Source: Compostibacter hankyongensis (lineage in GTDB: Bacteria > Bacteroidota > Bacteroidia > Chitinophagales > Chitinophagaceae). Taken from it: a DNA stretch of 64,000 bases. This document shows positions 52,977 to 62,055 of this stretch, piece after piece. The stretch lies in assembly GCF_039541075.1 (NCBI RefSeq), contig NZ_BAABFN010000005.1:404525-468524 (forward strand). The letters run 5' to 3'. Within the stretch, counting starts at the first letter, position 1. Each line of letters begins with the position of its first letter. Both the position numbers and the translations under genes were made by a program. Under the pieces are notes generated by a model. That model was not told the origin of the DNA, did no database searches, and saw only the letters and a list, made by a program, of their open reading frames with translations.

Positions 52977-54056
52977 ATGGATTCTGAAAGAATATTGCAT
53001 TTATTGGCAAAACGATTGGGTCAACATGCTTCGGAACAGGAAATCAAAGAGTTAAATGATTTATTAAAAAGCCATCCGGAATTCCATTTTTTTACCGAAA
53101 TACTGCGATCTGTTGAAGGAGAGAAACAACATTATGAATCGGCGGCCCATGAAGAAGAACTGATACAGAAAGGCTGGTTAAGGTTGGAGAAAAAGATCCC
53201 GGATAATTATAAGCAGCTCCCTTTTAAAAGAAAACAGAGAAGGATCCCGGGTCGCACCTATTTACTTCGTGCAGCAATCTGGACCAGCCTGCTTTTATCA
53301 GGTACCGCTATTTTCTATATCTGGCAATCAAAGAGGAAAAACGAGGTGGTACTGAAAAAAAAGTGGGTAATGGTGCCTTATGGAGCGCCTGAAAAAAAGA
53401 CCTTACCGGATAGTTCTGTTGTATGGTTAAATGCAGGAAGCCATATCAGCTACGCTGATAATTTTATTCAGGGAAACCGGGAAATATATCTGGATGGCGA
53501 AGCCTGTTTTGATGTAAGACATGATGCCCGCCATCCTCTGATCGTCCACGCCGGAAACATTATCATCCACGTGCTGGGTACAAGATTCAATATCAAAGCA
53601 TATGATAATGAGAATAAAATTGAAACGACACTCATCGATGGAAAAGTACAGGTACAAATAGCGGATAACCCGGACAAGAAAATAGTGCTGACACCCCATG
53701 AAAAGCTTACGGTAATCAACCAAAAGTTTGACATCAAAGGAAGAAACCTAAAAAAGCAGAAAGAACTGAGCTTCCAGGTAAAAGAAGTGATTCCGCTGCA
53801 GACCGAGACGCCTATTCCGGAAATAGCCTGGCTGCAAGACAAGCTGGCCTTTCAAAATGAACGATTCGGCGATCTTGCAAGGGGTCTGGAACGGAGATAC
53901 AACGTGCACATCGTTTTTAAAGACACACTATTAATGAAAGAACGGCTCAATGGTATTTTTGAGAATGAAAGCATTAGCAAAGCCATGCAATTGCTTCAAA
54001 TGACAACGTCGTTTCACTATAAGATAACCGGAGACACCGTGTATTTGAAACAATAA
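52977..54056 (+). CDS. FecR-family anti-sigma factor
   Basis: A 359-residue inner-membrane regulator. The cytoplasmic N-terminal part (about 1-90) should bind the FecI-type sigma factor. One transmembrane helix follows (LLRAAIWTSLLLSGTAIFYIW, about 92-115). The periplasmic FecR domain contains VPYGAPEKKTLPDSSVVWLNAGS and GEACFDVRHDARHPLIVHAGNIIIHVLGTRFNIKAY. The DUF4974 C-terminal domain (FGDLARGLERRYNVHIVFKD) is typical of Bacteroidota. The start at 52977 is the Met before DSERILHLL. It follows the sigma gene by 109 bases. Confidence 0.93.
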   Translation: MDSERILHLLAKRLGQHASEQEIKELNDLLKSHPEFHFFTEILRSVEGEKQHYESAAHEEELIQKGWLRLEKKIPDNYKQLPFKRKQRRIPGRTYLLRAAIWTSLLLSGTAIFYIWQSKRKNEVVLKKKWVMVPYGAPEKKTLPDSSVVWLNAGSHISYADNFIQGNREIYLDGEACFDVRHDARHPLIVHAGNIIIHVLGTRFNIKAYDNENKIETTLIDGKVQVQIADNPDKKIVLTPHEKLTVINQKFDIKGRNLKKQKELSFQVKEVIPLQTETPIPEIAWLQDKLAFQNERFGDLARGLERRYNVHIVFKDTLLMKERLNGIFENESISKAMQLLQMTTSFHYKITGDTVYLKQ

Positions 54057-54104
54057 TAATGGCTTAAAAGACAAATAACAGCGAGTTAATAAACTACATT
54101 CATT

Positions 54105-54134
54105 TTTGCAAAATTGATAAATAGCATAGTTATG
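54105..54134 (+). promoter_or_regulatory. Possible promoter for susC/susD
   Basis: TTTG (54105-54108) and TAGTTATG (54127-54134, seven of eight positions matching TAnnTTTG) are separated by 18 bases. The susC start lies about 128 bases further on. An ECF promoter for the adjacent sigma factor could be here instead. Confidence 0.35.
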
Positions 54135-54262
54135 TATTATGTAAGATATGGATGAAGGCTTCTAACGGCAAAAAAGGGAAGAGCGGCTACTCTTCCCCGT
54201 AAAAGTCAACAAGAGCAGGCCACGCAAGCCATGCCCCTTTATTAACTTATCAATACAAAAGT

Positions 54263-57200
54263 ATGAAAAAAGTACTACCGTCCCCTATTTGCCCTGCCAC
54301 TTCTTCCGGCAGCCTTTTCCGAAAACTGGTACTTATAATGAAGCTTACCTCTATTATTGTTCTTGTGTGCTGCCTCCGGGCATCAGCTCATGTAAATGGA
54401 CAAAACTTGTTTACCATCCATATGGAACATGTAAATGTGGATAAAGTGCTTCATAAAATCCAGAAGGAAAGCCGCTATCGCTTTTTCTATAATGAGCGGT
54501 ATCTGAAACATCTCAATCCGATCAGTTTAAATGTGCACAGGGCCGGCCTTTCGGAAGTGTTGGACAGGCTGCTGGATAAAACCCTCACTTACAAAATCAT
54601 TGACAATGACCTCGTCGTGATTTCTTTGAAAGAACATTTAGAAGACCAGCATAAGGTAGAGGGCATGGTCGTGGACGAAAAAGGGGCACCGCTGGTAGGG
54701 GTTACACTGAAAGTAAAAGGCAGCAGCCAGGGAACCGTTACGGATATCGGAGGAAAATTCACCTTCGTTGTGCCCGAAAATGCTGTTTTGGAAGTGAGCT
54801 ATGTAGGCTATCAGACGCAGGAAATAACTGTAGGGGATCGAACAAAGTTAACGATTACCCTGCAACCCTCGGCCAGCGGATTAAATGAAGTGGTAGTAGT
54901 AGGGTACGGGACGGAAAAGAAAGTAAATCTTACCGGATCCGTATCTACAGTATCCATTTCTGAATTAAAGCAAGCGCCCGTCACCAACTTTTCAAATACC
55001 CTGGCAGGAAGAGCTCCCGGTGTAATTGCCATAAATAATAGCGGAGAGCCGGGAGGAGACGGAAGCAATATCCTGATAAGAGGAAAACACACACTGAATA
55101 ATAATGCTGCCTTGCTGGTAATAGATGGAGTACCCAGCCCTAATTCCACCTTGGAACGACTCAATCCGAATGACATAGAAAGTATGAGCATCCTTAAAGA
55201 CGCTACGGCCTCTATTTATGGAGCAGAATCTGCCAACGGGGTAATACTCATTACTACCAAACATGGTATGCTCGAACAGGCGCCGGAATTTACCCTGACT
55301 TTTAATCAGGGAGTCACGCAGCCTACCCGGATACCGAAGATGGCCAGTGCTGTTCAATATATGAACATGATCAACGAAGCTGCTACATACGCCGGAAATA
55401 CGCCGCAATTCACCGAAGATGAAATTAAAGCTTACGGCGATCCCGACAGGGATCCGTGGTTGTATCCATCAACAGATTGGTTCAGAGCCGGCTTAAAGAA
55501 TTTATCCCTGCAAACGAACGCCAATCTTTCGATCCGCGGAGGGTCGAAGGAGCTTACTTATTATCTGTCCCTCGGAGGATTGACGGAAGACGGATTTTAC
55601 AAGCAAAGCGCTACGCGTTACAATCAATTTAACCTAAGAAGTAACATCACTGCGCAGGTAACTAAAAATATAAAAATCGGATTGGACCTTAGCGGCCGTA
55701 AGGAAGCCAGAAATTATCCAACGGTCTCTGCAGCTCAGATATTCCGCTTTTTGATGAGAGGTCGCCCCACAGACCCTGCCTACTATCCAAACGGGGATCC
55801 GGGACCTGATCTGGAGAGCGGAGTTCAACCGGTGGTAACCGGTACTAAGGCTACCGGATTTCATCATAACAACCAATATTTTGCGACGGGTAATCTGACT
55901 GCAGACATCACCATCCCGGGTCTCAAAGGCTTCAATATCCGGGGATTGCTTTCCTATAACAAGAAATTCCAGGAAATTAAAGATTGGGCGATCCCCTGGA
56001 CATTATACAATTTTGATAAACAAGCGTATATAAATAATGACAAAAAAGATCCTGAAAATTTCCTTACGGCTGCCATGAAAGGACCGTCGGATCCTCAACT
56101 TTCCCAAACATACTATTCAGACCAGAAAATCCTGGCCAATGCAGTAGCCAATTATAAAAAAACCTTTGGGGATCACAATATGTCCCTGATGGTGGGTACG
56201 GAAATGCAGCGGTTTGGAGAAAACAATTTCAATGCCTTTCGCCGGCATTTCATTTCCACCGAGATTCCCGAATTATTCGCAGGGTCTCAGGAGGACTGGA
56301 CCAATAACGGGTCCGCCGCTCACGGAGCCCGGCTCAGCTATTTTTCAAGAGCAGAGTACAACTATAAAAATAAATACCTGTTTCAGTTTGTCGGACGGTA
56401 CGACGGATCTTATCTGTTCCCCTCAAATAGCCGCTGGGGATTTTTTCCGGCCTTTTCAGCCGGCTGGCGACTTTCCGAAGAACCTTTTTTCAGGAACAAG
56501 ATCGAGCTGTTTGATGAGCTTAAGTTGCGGGCATCCTGGGGAAAAACAGGTAATGATCTGACAGACCCCACCCAGTTGGTAGAAGCCCAGCAATACTATG
56601 GAGGCTATGAATTTGGAGGAGGTTATGTATTGGGAATAGATAACGTCGTATCCAGCCTTTACCAGTCCAGGATACCCAACCCCAGCATCACCTGGGAACG
56701 GGCAAATCAATTTGATGTAGGCATAGATGCGACAGCTATCAAAGACAAACTGACATTTACTTTGGACTTTTGGCGTCAGGTCAGAACGGGCATTCTTATC
56801 CTGCCCTTGGAAACCCAACCCCAAACCACCGGATATACACCTCCCAGGCAAAACATCGGCCAGGTCAACAGCACAGGCTTTGATGGCAATATCGGATGGA
56901 ACCAACCGGTAAATGAAGATTTTTCGTTTTATATAGCGCTTAATGCAGGATATTCAGTATCCAAAGTTATTAAAACCAATGAGGTTACAGGATTACCCGA
57001 ATATCAAACAGCCGTAGGCGATAAAATCGGCACCGGTTTATATTATAAATCCATCGGAATCTTCCAGAATCAGAAAGAAGTGGACGCCTATCCGCACTGG
57101 ACAGGAGCAAGGCCGGGGGATGTCATGTTTGAAGACGTGAACAAAGATGGCAAAATCGATGCGAATGACAGGGTCAGAATAAATAAAAGCATAGGCACGC

Positions 57201-57703
57201 CGGACTGGATGGGAGGAGTCAATTTATCAGGAACATGGAAACAACTCAGCCTATCTATATTCTTTCAGGGCGCCGCGGGAGCTGTTCAATATGTACACAC
57301 CGAGTCGGGCGATATCGGCAACTATTTTGCAAGTTTCGCTTCCAAACGGTGGATCCCCGACCCCGATGATCCAACCGGCATGACTCCCGATCCCAGCGGC
57401 AGTCCCTATTCAGGCCCCAGAACCTATGACAGAGGCGATGCGTATTGGTATAATAACAACAATACCTATTTCTTGCGAAGCACTAATTATATCCGGTTAA
57501 AAACACTGGAACTCGGATACAATTTCTCTCAGGCATTGCTCAATAAGTTGGGGAAAATCCATGCATTACGTATCTATTTGAACGGATATAACTTGATTAC
57601 CTGGGACAAATTTAAACTGTTGGATCCCGAAGCAAGCAATTCTGCCGGACAGTACTATCCCCAGACAAGGGTTTATAATGTGGGATTCAATCTAACTTTT
57701 TAA
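54263..57703 (+). CDS. SusC-like TonB-dependent outer-membrane transporter
   Basis: A 1146-residue outer-membrane protein that imports a ligand with energy from TonB. A signal peptide (about 1-45) is followed by an STN domain (about 48-115: LFTIHMEHVNVDKVLHKIQKES), the part that signals to FecR. A carboxypeptidase-like domain (about 130-205) follows, then the plug with VVVVGYGTEKKVNLTGSVSTV and GRAPGVIAINNSGEPGGDGSNILIRGKHT, and a 22-strand barrel ending in YYPQTRVYNVGFNLTF. The SusC family transports glycans, peptides or other large nutrients. It pairs with the SusD gene downstream, 9 bases away. Confidence 0.96.
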   Translation: MKKVLPSPICPATSSGSLFRKLVLIMKLTSIIVLVCCLRASAHVNGQNLFTIHMEHVNVDKVLHKIQKESRYRFFYNERYLKHLNPISLNVHRAGLSEVLDRLLDKTLTYKIIDNDLVVISLKEHLEDQHKVEGMVVDEKGAPLVGVTLKVKGSSQGTVTDIGGKFTFVVPENAVLEVSYVGYQTQEITVGDRTKLTITLQPSASGLNEVVVVGYGTEKKVNLTGSVSTVSISELKQAPVTNFSNTLAGRAPGVIAINNSGEPGGDGSNILIRGKHTLNNNAALLVIDGVPSPNSTLERLNPNDIESMSILKDATASIYGAESANGVILITTKHGMLEQAPEFTLTFNQGVTQPTRIPKMASAVQYMNMINEAATYAGNTPQFTEDEIKAYGDPDRDPWLYPSTDWFRAGLKNLSLQTNANLSIRGGSKELTYYLSLGGLTEDGFYKQSATRYNQFNLRSNITAQVTKNIKIGLDLSGRKEARNYPTVSAAQIFRFLMRGRPTDPAYYPNGDPGPDLESGVQPVVTGTKATGFHHNNQYFATGNLTADITIPGLKGFNIRGLLSYNKKFQEIKDWAIPWTLYNFDKQAYINNDKKDPENFLTAAMKGPSDPQLSQTYYSDQKILANAVANYKKTFGDHNMSLMVGTEMQRFGENNFNAFRRHFISTEIPELFAGSQEDWTNNGSAAHGARLSYFSRAEYNYKNKYLFQFVGRYDGSYLFPSNSRWGFFPAFSAGWRLSEEPFFRNKIELFDELKLRASWGKTGNDLTDPTQLVEAQQYYGGYEFGGGYVLGIDNVVSSLYQSRIPNPSITWERANQFDVGIDATAIKDKLTFTLDFWRQVRTGILILPLETQPQTTGYTPPRQNIGQVNSTGFDGNIGWNQPVNEDFSFYIALNAGYSVSKVIKTNEVTGLPEYQTAVGDKIGTGLYYKSIGIFQNQKEVDAYPHWTGARPGDVMFEDVNKDGKIDANDRVRINKSIGTPDWMGGVNLSGTWKQLSLSIFFQGAAGAVQYVHTESGDIGNYFASFASKRWIPDPDDPTGMTPDPSGSPYSGPRTYDRGDAYWYNNNNTYFLRSTNYIRLKTLELGYNFSQALLNKLGKIHALRIYLNGYNLITWDKFKLLDPEASNSAGQYYPQTRVYNVGFNLTF

Positions 57704-57712
57704 AACACTGCC

Positions 57713-59500
57713 ATGAAAAGGTATCTTAATTATATATACAGCATTTGGATCGTAGCCAGCATAATTACCGCGTCAAGCTGTAATAAAATTCTTGATGTAG
57801 AACCGCTCAACCAAATCACCACCGCATCGATATGGCAGGATTCATCACTTATGCAGGCGACAATTAACGACATATACCGGGGAATGGGATTTGGCGAGTT
57901 TAATTCGACCAGCGGCCTAAGCGTATTGGGAGATGAGGCCATGTGGACCAATGGCGCCACCGCCATCGTTCAGTCGACAATAACTTCTTCCAACTTGGAT
58001 ATTTTAGGCGGATCGAGATTCAATTATCTGGTATGGGGAAACCTTTATTCTTATATCCGGCAATGCAATATCTTCTTAGAAGAATCCGCCACTTCTCCCC
58101 TGGCTAACACACCCACTATAAACAGAATGAGAGGGGAAGCCTATTTCCTGCGGGCCTACTATTATCAGAATTTAATGAAGGGATGTGGAGGGGTACCTTT
58201 GATTTCCAAGGTCTATGGGCTTAACGACAGCACAGCCATTGCCCGGAATACGTTCGAGGAAACAGTTGATTTTATTGTTAAAGATGCAGATTCTGCAGCG
58301 GCCTTGTTGCCGGTAGTTTATGCCGCCGATAATCTTGGGCGGGCCACCAAAGGAGCTGCACTTGCTTTGAAATCGCGCGTATTACTTTTCGCCGCGAGCG
58401 ACCTTTATAATATTAATCCGAGCCATATGCCGGAAACAGGATATATGAACGGGTCATCGGGCGACAGGCAGGACAGATGGAAAGCCGCCAGAGACGCCGC
58501 TAAGGCGGTAATAGACATGGGTGTTTATCAGTTATATGCCGCCGATCCTAACCCCGGTGATTCCATCGCTGCAAATTATGGTGACATTTTCTTAACCAAA
58601 ACCAATTCCGAGATCATATTGAACAGATTTGCCAGTATAAACAACGGAGCCCCGGCAGTAGGCACCTGGTTTAATCCCAATGGATATCATGGTTATGGCG
58701 AAAACTCTCCGATCCAGCAAATGGTAGATGCCTACGAAATGAGGGACGGGACCAAATTCAGCTGGAGCAATCCGGAGCATGCAGCCCATCCTTATGAAAA
58801 CCGCGACCCCAGATTTTATGCTACTATCTTCTACGACGGCGCCCATTGGAAAAAAAGATATCCGGATGGACAGGTTTACGACCCGGTAGGTATCATTCAG
58901 GCATTTAAGACCATTACCTTACCCGACGGAAGTACTTTACCCGGCATTGATACAAGAAACGGACCCATCGAGAATTGGAACGGAAGCTACCCCAATTATT
59001 ATTTGCGTAAATTTCTCGACATTAGCAATGATCATTTGGCGATCAACCAGGAAATCCCATGGCCATTCTTCAGATATGCCGAAATCTTACTGAACTATGC
59101 GGAAGCCTGTATCGCACTGGGACAAGATCAGGATGCGAGGAGCGCCTTAAATCAAATAAGAAAAAGAGCCGGCATGCCGGAGTTCACCTCATCCCTCTCC
59201 GGAATAGAACTCAGAGATGAGTGCAGAAATGAACGCCGCATTGAATTGGCCTTTGAAGATCACAGATTTTTTGACATCCGCCGTTGGATGATTGCGCCTA
59301 AAGTAATGAATGAAGATGCAAAAGGCATTGAAATAACAGTGAAAGGAACAGACCGTGCAGACCGCAGCACTTACCATGATTATTCTTATAAGGTCATCGA
59401 CGTACAAAAACGGCATTGGGATGATAAGATGTACTTTATACCCATACCGTTCGACGAACTGCAGCGGAATCCGCTATTAGTCCAAAACCCCGGATTCTAA
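57713..59500 (+). CDS. SusD/RagB-family nutrient-binding outer-membrane lipoprotein
   Basis: A 595-residue lipoprotein that closes the SusC pore and binds substrate at the cell surface. The lipobox is ITASSC (Cys at about 23). The SusD fold shows LDVEPLNQITTASIWQDSSLMQATINDIYRGM, RGEAYFLRAYYYQNLMKGCGGVPLI, WPFFRYAEILLNYAEAC and ELAFEDHRFFDIRRW. Substrate specificity lies in loops that cannot be read by eye. It starts 9 bases after susC. Confidence 0.95.
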   Translation: MKRYLNYIYSIWIVASIITASSCNKILDVEPLNQITTASIWQDSSLMQATINDIYRGMGFGEFNSTSGLSVLGDEAMWTNGATAIVQSTITSSNLDILGGSRFNYLVWGNLYSYIRQCNIFLEESATSPLANTPTINRMRGEAYFLRAYYYQNLMKGCGGVPLISKVYGLNDSTAIARNTFEETVDFIVKDADSAAALLPVVYAADNLGRATKGAALALKSRVLLFAASDLYNINPSHMPETGYMNGSSGDRQDRWKAARDAAKAVIDMGVYQLYAADPNPGDSIAANYGDIFLTKTNSEIILNRFASINNGAPAVGTWFNPNGYHGYGENSPIQQMVDAYEMRDGTKFSWSNPEHAAHPYENRDPRFYATIFYDGAHWKKRYPDGQVYDPVGIIQAFKTITLPDGSTLPGIDTRNGPIENWNGSYPNYYLRKFLDISNDHLAINQEIPWPFFRYAEILLNYAEACIALGQDQDARSALNQIRKRAGMPEFTSSLSGIELRDECRNERRIELAFEDHRFFDIRRWMIAPKVMNEDAKGIEITVKGTDRADRSTYHDYSYKVIDVQKRHWDDKMYFIPIPFDELQRNPLLVQNPGF

Positions 59501-59622
59501 TAATTTGACATGCTCCCTTCGAACCCAAAAGCACCCTATATTACCAATCTTTATTAGTTTAAAACGGTGTAATTTGTAAACACTTTGCTTTTGTATGTAA
59601 GTATTTAAAGAAAACAGACTGA

Positions 59623-60795
59623 ATGAAAAAAATTACTGTATTTATCTGGATTTGTTTTGTGGTACCGGTCTCGGCATTTTGCCAGGAAACATTTAAGATA
59701 ACACACGGCCCCTACCTACAGGCAATGGGAACCACAGGAGTAAATATCATTTGGACTACCAATAGAAATGCAATAAGCTGGGTAGAATTAGCGGCTGATG
59801 ACAGCACCCATTTTTACGCAAAGGAACACAAAAAATATTTTGCAGCTGAAAATGGACTTAAAAACACCGGCGAGCTTCATAATGTGAGAATTGATGGACT
59901 AAGGCCGGACACCCGCTATCGCTATAGAATTTATTCTCAGGAAGTGCTAAGCCATGAGGGATTCGAAGTCAGATACGGCAGCGTAGCAGCTGCCAGGGCC
60001 TTTATGGCAAAGCTTCCCGTATTTAAGACTAATATTAAGACTACAGATCATTTAAGTTTTGCTGTTATCAACGATATGCATCAGCGAAACGAAGTGATCA
60101 AAACGCTGTTAAATCAGGTTGACTGGAACAATACAGATATGGTGTTCTTCAATGGCGACATGGTAAATAATTCCAGGAGCGAGGACCAGCTATTCAGTTC
60201 GTTCATGGACACTGCCGACAGCATTTTTGCAGATCATATCCCCATGTATTATGCCAGGGGAAATCATGAAACAAGGGGAGAGTTTGCAAGTGAATTCCCC
60301 AAATATTTCCCTACCCAAACAGGGCATCTTTATTATCTGCTACGCAGCGGGCCTGTGTGTTTTATAATATTGGATACAGGAGAAGATAAGCCTGATTCTG
60401 ATATTGAATATAGCAACATAACCTCTTTTGACAACTACAGGACCCGGGAGGCTGCCTGGTTAGAAAAAGCGCTTAAGGATCCCGATTATGTGCAGGCACC
60501 CTATAAAGTGGTAATTGGTCATATTCCGCCTTTTGGCGGCTGGCATGGAGAAACGGAAGTAGCGGAAAAGTTTATACCCTTGCTTAATGACGCCGGCGCT
60601 CAGATTATGCTTGCAGCCCATCTACACCGGCATGTAAAAAAAATGCCGAAACAAGGACCAAGTAACTTTCCTGTACTCGTCAATTCTAATAGCGCTATAA
60701 TAAAAGCCAAGGTCGAAAGGGACCATTTACAAATAGATATGTTTGACCTTCAGGGAAAGCTAATAGATTCGGTAAGAATTGATCCCTCGAAATAA
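59623..60795 (+). CDS. Exported purple-acid-phosphatase-like metallophosphoesterase
   Basis: A 390-residue secreted enzyme. The signal peptide (KKITVFIWICFVVPVSAFC) is followed by a fibronectin-like domain (about 25-115: KITHGPYLQAMGTTGVNIIWTT) typical of purple acid phosphatases. The phosphoesterase blocks are AVINDMHQ, VFFNGDMVNN, ARGNHETRG, VVIGHIPP and LAAHLHRHV. It would remove phosphate from an extracellular or periplasmic compound. It lies 122 bases after susD, so it is plausibly part of the same nutrient system, with a phosphorylated substrate. Confidence 0.88.
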   Translation: MKKITVFIWICFVVPVSAFCQETFKITHGPYLQAMGTTGVNIIWTTNRNAISWVELAADDSTHFYAKEHKKYFAAENGLKNTGELHNVRIDGLRPDTRYRYRIYSQEVLSHEGFEVRYGSVAAARAFMAKLPVFKTNIKTTDHLSFAVINDMHQRNEVIKTLLNQVDWNNTDMVFFNGDMVNNSRSEDQLFSSFMDTADSIFADHIPMYYARGNHETRGEFASEFPKYFPTQTGHLYYLLRSGPVCFIILDTGEDKPDSDIEYSNITSFDNYRTREAAWLEKALKDPDYVQAPYKVVIGHIPPFGGWHGETEVAEKFIPLLNDAGAQIMLAAHLHRHVKKMPKQGPSNFPVLVNSNSAIIKAKVERDHLQIDMFDLQGKLIDSVRIDPSK

Positions 60796-60818
60796 AAAGG
60801 ACGATTGGATTCGACACT

Positions 60819-61412
60819 TCAAGCTCCGACAGTACCTGTCCGGACTTCTCCGGATCGCTTGTAATTGGCGATAATCACTCCGCTGGGGGTAACCACACTC
60901 TCAGTGACTGTAAATGCCGCCGGAATCATACCATTATCAAACAATTTTTTTCCTTTCCCAAGCGTCAACGGGTAAATTTTGAGCCAGAGTTCATCCACCA
61001 AATCATGCTTAAGCAACAGCTGAATGAGCTCACCGCTGCCGTGAACCTGAAGATCAGCGCCTTCTGAACTTTTGAGCTTTTCGATATCGGCCAGGCTTTC
61101 GAGGAAAACCGAGTTCTTCCAGTCTGACGTTTTCATGGTCGTGGACATGACGTATTTTGTACCGTCATTGATGCCCGGCCAAAAGTCTGCATGCTCAGGC
61201 CAGTAGGAGGCAAAAATCTCAAATGTTTTTCTGCCCAAAAGATAATCCGCAGGTTTCAGCTGCTTCGCCAGGACCTTGCCAAAGATTTCGTCAGCATAAG
61301 GCGCAACCCAGCCGCCATAGTTGAAACCTCCTGATGTATCTTCCTCAGGTCCGCCGGGGGCTTGCATTACTCCATCTAATGTGATCATGGATAAGACGAT
61401 TATTTTTCTCAT
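60819..61412 (-). CDS. RibD C-terminal/DHFR-fold protein
   Basis: A 197-residue protein of the RibD C-terminal domain (dihydrofolate reductase-like) family: IIVLSMITLDGVMQAPGGPEED at the N-terminus, LLGRKTFEIFASYW, KYVMSTTM, and LQVHGSGELIQLLLKHDLVDEL. These proteins bind NADPH but usually lack dihydrofolate reductase function. A textbook Shine-Dalgarno site lies upstream (61419-61427), which is unusual here and suggests acquisition. It converges with the phosphoesterase gene. Confidence 0.9.
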   Translation of the reverse strand: MRKIIVLSMITLDGVMQAPGGPEEDTSGGFNYGGWVAPYADEIFGKVLAKQLKPADYLLGRKTFEIFASYWPEHADFWPGINDGTKYVMSTTMKTSDWKNSVFLESLADIEKLKSSEGADLQVHGSGELIQLLLKHDLVDELWLKIYPLTLGKGKKLFDNGMIPAAFTVTESVVTPSGVIIANYKRSGEVRTGTVGA

Positions 61413-61418
61413 ATTATT

Positions 61419-61427
61419 TCACCTCCT
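61419..61427 (-). promoter_or_regulatory. Textbook Shine-Dalgarno site for the RibD-type gene
   Basis: AGGAGGTGA on the minus strand, with an A-rich flank, lies 6 bases before the ATG at 61412. Such complementarity to 16S rRNA is unusual for Bacteroidota genes and is more typical of Firmicutes. Confidence 0.8.
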
Positions 61428-61671
61428 TTTTGTATTGTGTGCTTTAAAAAATTGCTTCAAAATTGGGTTTGTTACGATACAAATCTCAGTAAAAAGAGCG
61501 CACTATTGCAGTATAAATGCGACAATCTTAGCGGTCAAATACGACAAGTCTTTGATGGCCCTGCGCAGAGGGGGTAAAATGGCTGCTGCTATCATCCGAC
61601 CTGTAAAATAAATACACGGCATAGTAATTGGGACACTTTGGTAAAAATTAATTTACCCTAAACTACTTTTT

Positions 61672-61857
61672 ATGGACAAGTTGGAAATTAAAGGACACTG
61701 GAATGAGCTCAAAGGCAAGCTAAAGCAGAGCTACGCCGATCTTACAGAAGACGACCTGATGTATGAAGAAGGAAAAGAGGACGAGCTGATCGGGAAAATC
61801 CAGAAAAAAACAGGTAAAGGCCGGGACGAAGTAATCAAGCTGCTGAGATCCCTGTGA
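61672..61857 (+). CDS. CsbD-family stress protein
   Basis: A 61-residue acidic, Lys-rich protein: LEIKGHWNELKGKLKQSYADLTEDDLMYEEGKEDELIGKIQKKTGKGRDEVIKLL. This is the CsbD family, small hydrophilic general-stress proteins of unknown mechanism. The length is typical. A rho-independent terminator follows. Confidence 0.93.
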   Translation: MDKLEIKGHWNELKGKLKQSYADLTEDDLMYEEGKEDELIGKIQKKTGKGRDEVIKLLRSL

Positions 61858-61882
61858 AAAAAATTCCCCATTTTAAATGAAA

Positions 61883-61913
61883 AGGACCGGCTATTGCTTA
61901 GCCGGCCCTTTTT
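61883..61913 (+). terminator. Rho-independent terminator of csbD
   Basis: AGGACCGGCTA (61883-61893) pairs with TAGCCGGCCCT (61899-61909), one mismatch, around a 5-base loop, with a T run after it. Confidence 0.85.
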
Positions 61914-62055
61914 GTATTCATTCCACCCGATTTTCGCAAACATTTGTGCAAGGACATTAAAAGCTTTCAGGAAAACCTTAAAAGAATAAGGAATAAGGGG
62001 AAGTTTTGTACATTTAGAACGACTTGCAACGCTACCATCCTCTAATTTAATTTCA

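Noticed and set aside
61664..61671. TACTTTTT as a -7 element for csbD
   Set aside because: It abuts the ATG, so transcription would begin inside the gene, and the last base does not match.
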